From the NCBI RefSeq assembly GCF_001975665.1, contig NZ_CP019419.1, positions 434,001 through 498,000 on the forward strand: 64,000 bases of DNA, given 5' to 3'. Of the stretch, positions 33,230 to 42,856 are shown piece by piece. This DNA is from Polaribacter reichenbachii (GTDB lineage: Bacteria > Bacteroidota > Bacteroidia > Flavobacteriales > Flavobacteriaceae). How positions within the stretch are numbered: the first letter of the stretch is position 1; each line of letters opens with the position of its first letter. The position numbers and the translations under genes are program-made. Below the pieces are notes generated by a model, which worked only from the letters and a program-made list of their open reading frames with translations, was not told the DNA's origin and did no database searches.

Positions 33230-34486
33230 CTATTTCAAAGAAATTTGATATTGTAAAACAGCCATACCTTTATATTTTTTTTGTTCCATTGTTGCTGCAT
33301 CAAAAATAGGACGATGTTGATATCCTAAACTCAATTTATTTCCGTGAGTTCCGTTCATTAAAAAGTTTACTGTAAAATCATAGACAACCATTCTTTCATT
33401 TAAAGCATCCCAATCAGAACTTTGAATGGCAATATTTGGCTGAATTACCATAGGATAATCAAAGACTTTTGTTTTCTTAAAAGCATAACCAAATTGGGTA
33501 TAAAAAGTTGTACCTGTACCAATCATAGGAAAAGCAACTCCTGCTCCATTATAATCTGTTCCACCACCAGTTGTTGGGTTATTTGCACCCACATTTCTCA
33601 TATAATCTTTACCAAAATCATAATCATAGTAACCTGCATAAGCTGTAATTGCACCTCCATTATTTAAAGGTAAGTTTAAAAATGAATCTACAGCCCAATG
33701 TTTCATATCATATAAATTAGTTTCTGCCAACAAAGCATCTCCATCGCTCATTGCTTTTTCTTGAAACTGAAAACCTGCTCCTATATTAAATACTTTTTTA
33801 GCTTGAACATAGGTACCTGTTTGATAGGCAGATTTATTTGATTCGTGTTCAAAAAATTGATATTTAACGTAAGAAGAAGTTTTTATTCTTGGTCTATTAT
33901 TTGCAAAATCTACTTTACCAGTTGGTATACTTGTTACCAAAATAGGATTTCCAAGAGACAGTCTATAATCTATTTTACCCACTTGCCCTTTAAACCAAAC
34001 TCCTAAAACTCTACCAATATCATCGTTTTTATTTACCGTATTTAAGGCAAAAACAGGAGAATCTAAACCCATTAATGTTTTATTAGAACGTACATTCCAT
34101 CTATTTAAACCTTGCCAACCAGATTTACCAAAACCAACTTCGAATTTTTTACTAAATGCATACTCAGCATACATATCTAATACTCTAAAAGGGAAATTGC
34201 TAGATTTATAATTGTAGTTATTACCACCAAAAATTGAATAGAAATATAATTTCGGAGTAATTTGAGCTGTTAAAGGAATTCTTAAACGTCTTAAAGAAAC
34301 ATCTGTATAGCTACTTGTTGGTTCGCCATTAATTGTAGAACCTTCATTTAAATCAGAATAACGCAACCAGATTTGGGCTCTTACATTCCATTTTATAACT
34401 GGTTTAAATTTTTCTTTTTCTTGTCCGCTTGAAATGATTGAAGAAAAAAGTACGATTATCAACAAACATTTAGTAATTATTTTCAT
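33230..34486 (-). CDS. outer-membrane porin, OprP/OprO-like
   Basis: This 418-residue protein has a signal peptide ending ISSGQ. The rest is aromatic-rich beta-strand sequence typical of a 16-strand barrel: WNVRAQIWLRYSDLN at the start, SLRRLRIPLTAQITPKLYFYSIFGGNNYN, FEVGFGKSGWQGLNRW, and closing MAVLQYQISLK. The RRLRIPL strand and following loop resemble the phosphate-selective porin O/P family, but selectivity cannot be judged. It is a single gene between two terminator/promoter regions and probably imports small anions or solutes. Confidence 0.78.
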   Translation of the reverse strand: MKIITKCLLIIVLFSSIISSGQEKEKFKPVIKWNVRAQIWLRYSDLNEGSTINGEPTSSYTDVSLRRLRIPLTAQITPKLYFYSIFGGNNYNYKSSNFPFRVLDMYAEYAFSKKFEVGFGKSGWQGLNRWNVRSNKTLMGLDSPVFALNTVNKNDDIGRVLGVWFKGQVGKIDYRLSLGNPILVTSIPTGKVDFANNRPRIKTSSYVKYQFFEHESNKSAYQTGTYVQAKKVFNIGAGFQFQEKAMSDGDALLAETNLYDMKHWAVDSFLNLPLNNGGAITAYAGYYDYDFGKDYMRNVGANNPTTGGGTDYNGAGVAFPMIGTGTTFYTQFGYAFKKTKVFDYPMVIQPNIAIQSSDWDALNERMVVYDFTVNFLMNGTHGNKLSLGYQHRPIFDAATMEQKKYKGMAVLQYQISLK

Positions 34487-36797
<2,311 letters not shown>

Positions 36798-36817
36798 TAC
36801 TTTAGATTATAATAAAT

Positions 36818-36857
36818 AAAAAAAAGGTGTAAAAAATTATTTTTATACCTTTTTTTT
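36818..36857. terminator. bidirectional terminator after gyrB
   Basis: AGGTGTAAAAA and TTTTTATACCT form a stem (one G-T pair) flanked by an A-run and a T-run, between gyrB and a convergent gene. Confidence 0.85.
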
Positions 36858-36878
36858 ATATTCTAATTTTATATTTTT

Positions 36879-37880
36879 TTACCTAATACTGAATCCTGCT
36901 CTTACAGAAAACACATCGTATTCTTGTACTGCATATTCTGCTGCAATATTTAAGAATAGTAATTTTATACTTAAACCTAAATTAGCCCTCATAGAACTAC
37001 CGTCATATTTTAAACTAATTGGATCTGTGTATGTAGTATTAGAAGCAGACGTTGTGTACGAACCTAACATATTTACATCTGTTTTATAATTTGTTGTACC
37101 CACACCACCATAAATAGTAAAAATAGAGAGTTTTTTAGATGCCAAAACTTGAAAAATAAAAGTCTTTGTATTAAACTCTAATGCTTGAGATGGTTCATCT
37201 TCTGGGTCTAAAAAGAATTTAGACTTTACATCGTTCCATCCAACCAAAGCAGATACATCAAAAGGTAAACGTTTAACGAAAGGTATCCATTGTTTTAAAT
37301 CGTGTTTAATACCAAAACCAAATGTTGAAAATTGATAATCTGTATCGTTTTGCTCTGGAATATATCTAATTATTAAATCGGTATTTTTAAATAAACCAAT
37401 GCCAGCTTGTAACATTGCAGAAGGAACAACATTGAACCCAATAGATTCTTTTAAACCTGAACCTGGTAAAGATGAAGTAGAAATAGAATTCCCTGTATCA
37501 TCAGTAAATGTTAATAATGGCCTATCATCTAGCTTTTGAGACCCGAATAAAGTTGGTATTTCTGCAGAAGAAATACTTGAATCTTCTAATTTAATGTTAG
37601 AATAATCTGCATTATTAAAAGTAAAAGTTTCTGCTGAAGATGGTACAGAAGCACCATTAGCAATTACAGCAATATCAATACCCAATAACTTATGCGTTTT
37701 TGCAGTAGTATACCAACCTCCATTAATTCCGTTTCCAAAACCTGTAGGAAAAGGCTCTACGTATCCTTGTAATAAAGTTCTTGCATCTGCAACACCACCT
37801 TCTAAAATAGATTCTAATTCAATTTGTGAATATGAAGTTAACGTAAATGCAGTAAATAAAAATAAAAATACTTTTTTCAT
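36879..37880 (-). CDS. exported protein of unknown function, barrel-like (DUF6588-like)
   Basis: This 333-residue protein has a signal peptide (MKKVFLFLFTAFTLTSYSQ). A Gly/Thr-rich middle (GGWYTTAKTHKLLGIDIAVIANGASVPSS) is followed by alternating strands that end FSVRAGFSIR, a plausible outer-membrane last strand. FGFGIKHDLKQWIPFVKRLPFDVSALVGWNDV is very characteristic of a Bacteroidota family I recall as DUF6588; that name is from memory. It lies 41 bp after a small lipoprotein gene on the same strand, and the two probably share a transcript. Function unknown. Confidence 0.7.
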   Translation of the reverse strand: MKKVFLFLFTAFTLTSYSQIELESILEGGVADARTLLQGYVEPFPTGFGNGINGGWYTTAKTHKLLGIDIAVIANGASVPSSAETFTFNNADYSNIKLEDSSISSAEIPTLFGSQKLDDRPLLTFTDDTGNSISTSSLPGSGLKESIGFNVVPSAMLQAGIGLFKNTDLIIRYIPEQNDTDYQFSTFGFGIKHDLKQWIPFVKRLPFDVSALVGWNDVKSKFFLDPEDEPSQALEFNTKTFIFQVLASKKLSIFTIYGGVGTTNYKTDVNMLGSYTTSASNTTYTDPISLKYDGSSMRANLGLSIKLLFLNIAAEYAVQEYDVFSVRAGFSIR

Positions 37881-37921
37881 ATAGTTTATAGTTTAGTTAA
37901 TTATAGAAAAGTTATTGCATT

Positions 37922-38419
37922 TTATTGCACAGTAGCTTTAACTTTAAATTTTAGATTGATAGTGAAGCTATCATCTGCAGGTGTTTGGGTAAAATCAGCC
38001 TTAATTACATAAGGAAAAACACCAGAATTAATTACTGATAAAATACTTGATGCGTTTGTAGGTATAATAACTTCTACGCCTTCTCCCTTTGTTAAAGTTA
38101 GTGATTCATTTATATTAATATTACCTACTGTTAAATCAAAATTTCCTGTTATAGCTTCTCCAGAATAATCATCTGCTAAAGTTAAAGTAACTTTCTCAAT
38201 TTCTGCTTCAACAAATTCGCTTGCATTATCTAATAAATCTTGAATGTTAATAGAGTTAGACGTTTCAAATGAAGTTGCAGTGTTTAAACCTGTAACCAAA
38301 GCATTACTTTCAAATTCATCTATTACAATAAATTGTATTTCTCCATCTTCTTCACAGTTAGTAAATGTAAAAGCTACAAAGAGCACAAGCATTGTTTGAA
38401 TAATTTTAATTTTTTTCAT
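37922..38419 (-). CDS. small lipoprotein of unknown function
   Basis: This 165-residue protein has a lipobox signal (VLFVAFTFTNC, Cys22) followed by an acidic stretch and then mostly beta-strand sequence with repeated hydrophobic/Thr patterns (VTLTLADDYSGEAITGNFDLTV, FTINLKFKVKATV). The C-terminal strand and size suggest one immunoglobulin-like or beta-sandwich domain anchored to a membrane. It has its own -7 box and precedes the barrel-like gene. I do not recognise a named family. Confidence 0.7.
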   Translation of the reverse strand: MKKIKIIQTMLVLFVAFTFTNCEEDGEIQFIVIDEFESNALVTGLNTATSFETSNSINIQDLLDNASEFVEAEIEKVTLTLADDYSGEAITGNFDLTVGNININESLTLTKGEGVEVIIPTNASSILSVINSGVFPYVIKADFTQTPADDSFTINLKFKVKATVQ

Positions 38420-38455
38420 AATTTTTTTATTTATAAGTTATTAAATGTTGTTTCA

Positions 38456-38463
38456 CAAATATA
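38456..38463 (-). promoter_or_regulatory. -7 box (TATATTTG) for the lipoprotein gene
   Basis: Exact TAnnTTTG match on the minus strand, 36 bases before the lipoprotein start. Three ATACAA direct repeats lie just upstream (38494-38520). Confidence 0.6.
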
Positions 38464-38625
38464 GAAAAATAATGAAGTTATTATTTACAATTCATACAAC
38501 ATTCCATACAATCGATACAACTTTTAAACATAAAACCAGATTATTCTTTCCAATTTATAGGATTAACCAATAAATTTGATATCTTTTTTTATGACATAAA
38601 TCACGATAATACATTCAGAATATTG

Positions 38626-38633
38626 TATTTTTG
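38626..38633 (+). promoter_or_regulatory. -7 box (TATTTTTG) for mdh
   Basis: Exact TAnnTTTG match, 36 bases before the mdh ATG at 38670. Its position argues against the longer frame that would begin at 38631, inside the box. Confidence 0.6.
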
Positions 38634-38669
38634 TGTGAGAACTATTTAACAAATTTTAAAAATATTTAT

Positions 38670-39596
38670 ATGAAAGTTACAGTTGTTGGTGCAGGTGCAG
38701 TAGGTGCAAGTTGTGCAGAATATATTGCAATTAAAGATTTCGCTTCTGAAGTTGTAATCTTAGACATTAAAGAAGGTTTTGCAGAAGGTAAAGCAATGGA
38801 TTTAATGCAAACTGCTTCTCTTAACGGTTTTGATACTAAAATTACAGGAAGTACAAGTGATTATTCTAAAACTGCAAATTCTGATGTTTGTGTAATTACT
38901 TCTGGTATTCCTAGAAAACCAGGTATGACTCGTGAAGAATTAATTGGAATTAATGCAGGAATCGTAAAAACTGTTTCTTCTAGTTTAATAGAACACTCTC
39001 CAAACACTATTATTATTGTGGTTTCTAACCCAATGGATACTATGACATATTTAGTGCATAAAACTACAGGATTACCAAAAAACAGAATTATTGGTATGGG
39101 TGGTGCTTTAGATTCTGCTCGTTTTAAATACAGATTAGCAGAAGCATTAGGTGCTCCTATTTCTGATGTTGATGGAATGGTTATTGGTGGACATTCTGAC
39201 AAAGGAATGGTACCTTTAACTAGATTGGCTACTCGTAACTCTGTTCCTGTTTCAGAATTTATTTCAGAAGAAAGATTAGAGCAAGTTTTACAAGACACTA
39301 AAGTTGGTGGTGCTACTCTAACTGGTTTATTAGGCACTTCTGCTTGGTATGCTCCAGGTGCTGCAGTTTCTGGTTTAGTACAAGCAATTGCTTGCGACCA
39401 AAAGAAAATTTACCCTTGTTCTACTTTATTAGATGGCGAATATGGTTTATCTGATTTATGTATTGGAGTTCCTGTTGTTTTAGGTAAAAATGGTATAGAA
39501 AGTATTGTAGAAATTAATTTAAGTGATGCTGAAAAAGCACATTTAGAAGAATCTGCTGCAGGTGTTTCTAAAACAAATGGTTTATTAGAACTATAA
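38670..39596 (+). CDS. mdh: malate dehydrogenase
   Basis: MDH interconverts malate and oxaloacetate with NAD in the TCA cycle. The N-terminal Rossmann loop is KVTVVGAGAVGAS, Asp of LDIKEG selects NAD, and the mobile loop shows RKPGMTREELIG with the substrate arginines. Catalytic His is in VIGGHSDKGMVPL, and NPMDTMTYL carries the substrate Asn. LDSARFKYRLAEALG has the second Arg. I use ATG 38670 (308 residues), since the upstream extension has no homology and covers the promoter. The sequence type is the LDH-like MDH common in Bacteroidota. Confidence 0.97.
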   Translation: MKVTVVGAGAVGASCAEYIAIKDFASEVVILDIKEGFAEGKAMDLMQTASLNGFDTKITGSTSDYSKTANSDVCVITSGIPRKPGMTREELIGINAGIVKTVSSSLIEHSPNTIIIVVSNPMDTMTYLVHKTTGLPKNRIIGMGGALDSARFKYRLAEALGAPISDVDGMVIGGHSDKGMVPLTRLATRNSVPVSEFISEERLEQVLQDTKVGGATLTGLLGTSAWYAPGAAVSGLVQAIACDQKKIYPCSTLLDGEYGLSDLCIGVPVVLGKNGIESIVEINLSDAEKAHLEESAAGVSKTNGLLEL

Positions 39597-39624
39597 TATA
39601 AAGTCTTTTTTTATTGACTTATCT

Positions 39625-39655
39625 AAAATCCAGCTTTTTTGAGCTGGATTTTTTT
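39625..39655 (+). terminator. terminator after mdh
   Basis: AAAATCCAGCT (39625-39635) pairs with AGCTGGATTTT (39642-39652) around a 6-base loop and is followed by more T. Confidence 0.88.
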
Positions 39656-39739
39656 ATTGCTTTTATTTAAAAATTAGATTCTCTTTTTTAGATAAATCAT
39701 TAATATAAATCTATTTTTTATTTAGCTATTTAAACTACG

Positions 39740-39747
39740 TATTTTTG
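39740..39747 (+). promoter_or_regulatory. -7 box (TATTTTTG) for recQ
   Basis: Exact TAnnTTTG match, 19 bases before the recQ ATG. Confidence 0.55.
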
Positions 39748-39766
39748 TAAAATAATTGCTAAAAAA

Positions 39767-41878
39767 ATGACAAACCAAACAAACACTATTTTAAAAAACG
39801 TATTCGGTTATGATAATTTTCGTCCCTTACAAGAAGAAATTATCAACAGAACCTTAGAAGGTAAAGATAGTTTTGTATTGATGCCAACTGGTGGAGGAAA
39901 ATCGATGTGTTTTCAAATTCCTGCTTTAATTTTTAACGGAATAACAATTGTAGTTTCTCCTTTAATTTCTTTAATGAAAGATCAAGTTCAGGCATTAAAA
40001 TCAAACGGAATTAAAGCAGACTTTTTTAACAGTTCTATTTCTGTTGAAGAAGAAAACAATGTTATCAATAAAGCAATTAATGGCGAATTACAGCTTTTAT
40101 ATTTATCTCCAGAAAAACTAATTACAGTAAGTAATTCTTGGCTAAAACAATTAAACATAAAATTAGTTGCTATTGATGAAGCACATTGTGTGAGTATGTG
40201 GGGTCACGATTTTAGACCAGAATACACACAACTAAAAATATTTAGAAACTCTTTACCAAATGTACCTTTTATGGCGTTAACTGCTACTGCAGATAAATCT
40301 GCCAGAAAAGATATAGAAGCGCAATTAGGTCTAAGAAACTCAAAATTATTTATCTCTTCTTTTGATAGAAAAAACTTAAGTATTGAAGTAAGAGGTCAAG
40401 TCACTAAAAAGAAAAAACTACAAGAAATTATCACCTTTATTAAAAGAAGGAAAAATGAAAGTGGCATTATTTATTGTTTAAGCAGAAAAAACACAGAAGA
40501 AGTAGCTAATTACCTGCAAGGTGAAGGCCATAATGTAGCCTTTTATCACGCAGGAATGAGCAATGAAGAAAGAGAAAAAACACAAACAGATTTTATAAAT
40601 GATGAAACAAAAATAATTGTAGCAACGATTGCTTTTGGTATGGGTATAGACAAATCTAACGTTCGCTTTGTAATTCATTACAACTTACCTAAAAATCTCG
40701 AAGGATATTATCAAGAAATAGGAAGAGCAGGAAGAGATGGATTACCATCAGAAACGATGCTTTACTATAATATGAGAGATTTTGTATTGTATAGCCAATT
40801 TGCAGATGATGGCGCAAATACTGCCATGCAAAAAGAAAAGCTGAATAGAATGCTTCAATTTGCAGAAGCCAAATCTTGTAGAAGGAAAATATTATTATCT
40901 TATTTTGGAGAACATCTTACTGAAAATTGTGGCAATTGTGATGTTTGCGAAAATCCACCTAAAGATTTTGACGGTACAATTTTATCACAAAAAGCGCTTT
41001 CTGGAATTGCAAGAATGAAAGAAAAAGATGGAATTACAATGCTAATAAATGTTTTGAGAGGTAGCAATAACGCAGATATTCATTCCAATCAATATTTTAA
41101 TCTAAAAACTTATGGAATAGGAAAAGAAATTTCTTTTTTCGATTGGAGAGATTATGTAATTCAAATGGCAAACCAAGGTTTAATAGAAATTATGTATGCT
41201 GAAAATTCTGCTTTAAAAATTACACCCATTGGTTGGCAAGTTTTAAAAGGCCAAAAAAAGATTCGACTAACAACGCCTATAAGCCCTAATGATAAAAAGA
41301 AGAAACAAAAAATAGTAAAAACTACTGTTTTGGGTGATGTAAATAACGATTTATTTACGGCGCTCAAAAAATTGAGACATTCAATAGCTAAAGAAGAAAA
41401 TATGCCAGCTTACATTGTTTTTAATGATAAAACATTAAAATTAATGGCTAGTGAACAACCTACTACCGAAAATGAATTTTTAGCGATTTCTGGGGTTGGA
41501 ATGAGCAAAATGGAAAAATATGGAGATGATTTTATGAATGTAATACGTGAGTTTAATAATGTAGCTAAACCTCGTAAAACACCTACAACACAAAAAACAT
41601 TCGATCTTTACAAACAAGGTTTAAACCCGAAAGAAATTGCAGAAAAAAGAGAGTTATCTGTAACCACAATTTTTTCGCATTTATCTCAACTTTACTCAGA
41701 AGGAAAAGACATCAATTTAGAAAAATATGTATCCGAAGAAATTATAGATAAAGTTAGAATTGTTTTTAATCAATTAAATCGAAAACAAGAATTAAAACCT
41801 ATTTACGAGAAACTTAACGAAGAAGTTTCTTACAGTCAAATTAGAATTGGCATTACTTTAATTCTTAAAAACGAATAA
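39767..41878 (+). CDS. recQ: ATP-dependent DNA helicase RecQ
   Basis: RecQ is a 3'-5' superfamily 2 helicase for recombination and fork repair. Walker A is MPTGGGKSMCFQIPA, motif II is DEAH (AIDEAHCVSMWGHDFR, with the aromatic-rich loop), and motif VI is QEIGRAGRDGLPSE. The zinc-binding domain has the four Cys in AKSCRRKILLSYFGE and CGNCDVC. A winged-helix RQC, an HRDC domain (about 520-600, LRHSIAKEENMPAYIVFNDKTL) and a C-terminal helix-turn-helix (about 615-700, LYKQGLNPKEIAEKRELSVTTIFSHL) follow. At 703 residues it is the long form typical of Bacteroidota. It is a single-gene unit. Confidence 0.97.
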   Translation: MTNQTNTILKNVFGYDNFRPLQEEIINRTLEGKDSFVLMPTGGGKSMCFQIPALIFNGITIVVSPLISLMKDQVQALKSNGIKADFFNSSISVEEENNVINKAINGELQLLYLSPEKLITVSNSWLKQLNIKLVAIDEAHCVSMWGHDFRPEYTQLKIFRNSLPNVPFMALTATADKSARKDIEAQLGLRNSKLFISSFDRKNLSIEVRGQVTKKKKLQEIITFIKRRKNESGIIYCLSRKNTEEVANYLQGEGHNVAFYHAGMSNEEREKTQTDFINDETKIIVATIAFGMGIDKSNVRFVIHYNLPKNLEGYYQEIGRAGRDGLPSETMLYYNMRDFVLYSQFADDGANTAMQKEKLNRMLQFAEAKSCRRKILLSYFGEHLTENCGNCDVCENPPKDFDGTILSQKALSGIARMKEKDGITMLINVLRGSNNADIHSNQYFNLKTYGIGKEISFFDWRDYVIQMANQGLIEIMYAENSALKITPIGWQVLKGQKKIRLTTPISPNDKKKKQKIVKTTVLGDVNNDLFTALKKLRHSIAKEENMPAYIVFNDKTLKLMASEQPTTENEFLAISGVGMSKMEKYGDDFMNVIREFNNVAKPRKTPTTQKTFDLYKQGLNPKEIAEKRELSVTTIFSHLSQLYSEGKDINLEKYVSEEIIDKVRIVFNQLNRKQELKPIYEKLNEEVSYSQIRIGITLILKNE

Positions 41879-41985
41879 GAGACATCCTTTTCCTTATTAC
41901 TGATTATCAAATCAATAAAGCTTTAGATTATATTGGGTGGTTTTTATCAGAAATAGAATAAATTCAGGGTTTTTTATATTCTTTT

Positions 41986-42020
41986 AGCCTCTTTTTTGTA
42001 ACCTTTTAGCAAAAAAGGCT
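41986..42020 (+). terminator. weak imperfect hairpin after recQ
   Basis: AGCCTCTTTTTTG (41986-41998) and CAAAAAAGGCT (42010-42020) can pair with a bulge. There is no T-run after it, so it is only a possible terminator. The rest of the 205-bp gap shows nothing else. Confidence 0.3.
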
Positions 42021-42071
42021 GTATTCCTAAAATTGAAGTTTTTTACTTCTACAAAAAGCAATCTTTTTTTA

Positions 42072-42079
42072 TATATTTG
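42072..42079 (+). promoter_or_regulatory. -7 box (TATATTTG) four bases before an ATG
   Basis: Exact TAnnTTTG match ending 4 bases before ATG 42084. The mRNA would be leaderless or have one or two leader bases. The box lies inside the longer frame from 42033, which argues for the later start. Confidence 0.6.
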
Positions 42080-42083
42080 GCGC

Positions 42084-42698
42084 ATGAACCCAAAATGGTA
42101 CTTTAGTGCACTTTTAGTTTTATTTACATTTCTTGGCACTTTCCAAGAAAATATTCCTGTACCTAATCAAGAAATTGTTTTAGAGTTTAATAATTCTAAA
42201 ATTGATGCTAAAGAAATAGCATATACCATTGCCGATTTAAAAAATCGACTAACTACAGCTGGTGCTTCAAATATTCAAATTAAAGAATCTACAAATGGCA
42301 CTTTAAAGATTTTTTATTACAGTGCAGATCACGTTTCTCATATTAAAGATGCGCTTTCTAAAAAAGAAAAAATCGCTATAAAAAGTTCATCTAACAATAC
42401 TGATGAAAATAAGGCCCCATCAGAAAAAACATCAAACTTTAATTTTGATGTTTACGAGTTAGAAAAAGACTCAAATACATCAAATTTTGATGGTAATTCT
42501 ATACTAGAAATCAAATACGATTCAGATAGATATACAAATACTCAAAACTATGCTTCATCAATAAAAATATTATCTATTGAAGCCAACACTGTTTTTAAAT
42601 CTAAATCTAGATTTTATAAAAGATTATTTATTGTAAAAAACAGTACATCTCACAACATTCCAGAGGTTAGAGCTGGTCCATTTTATCAGTTCGTATAA
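42084..42698 (+). CDS. uncharacterised exported protein next to secDF, SecD-P1-like start
   Basis: This 204-residue protein has an N-terminal hydrophobic segment (WYFSALLVLFTFLGTF) that is a signal or anchor. Then comes EIVLEFNNSKIDAKEIAYTIADLKNRLTTAGASNIQIKESTNGTLKIFYY, a beta-alpha pattern like the first periplasmic domain of SecD (where R-x-R helix and 'V..P.I' strand occur). The rest is Ser/Asn-rich with ILEIKYDSDRYTN. It lies 158 bp before secDF on the same strand with its own leaderless-type promoter. It might be an accessory of the Sec machinery, but that rests only on resemblance and position. Confidence 0.65.
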   Translation: MNPKWYFSALLVLFTFLGTFQENIPVPNQEIVLEFNNSKIDAKEIAYTIADLKNRLTTAGASNIQIKESTNGTLKIFYYSADHVSHIKDALSKKEKIAIKSSSNNTDENKAPSEKTSNFNFDVYELEKDSNTSNFDGNSILEIKYDSDRYTNTQNYASSIKILSIEANTVFKSKSRFYKRLFIVKNSTSHNIPEVRAGPFYQFV

Positions 42699-42813
42699 AA
42701 TTATTTAGGTAGATATTTTTTTTAATATCTACCCTCAGAATTGAACATCTTCTCAATCATCTGAAAACAAATCAATAAACATAATTAAATGTCAAAAAGT
42801 TCGAGAAGTTATC

Positions 42814-42821
42814 TATATTTG
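42814..42821 (+). promoter_or_regulatory. -7 box (TATATTTG) for secDF
   Basis: Exact TAnnTTTG match, 35 bases before the secDF ATG. A GGTAGATATT/AATATCTACC hairpin (42708-42733) lies between the previous gene and this box. Confidence 0.6.
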
Positions 42822-42856
42822 CTCGTTTTAAAAATTTTTGACTAAAAACATATAAA

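Noticed and set aside
38861..39337. 158-codon minus-strand frame opposite mdh
   Set aside because: The sense strand encodes unmistakable malate dehydrogenase over the same bases; the antisense frame is compositional.
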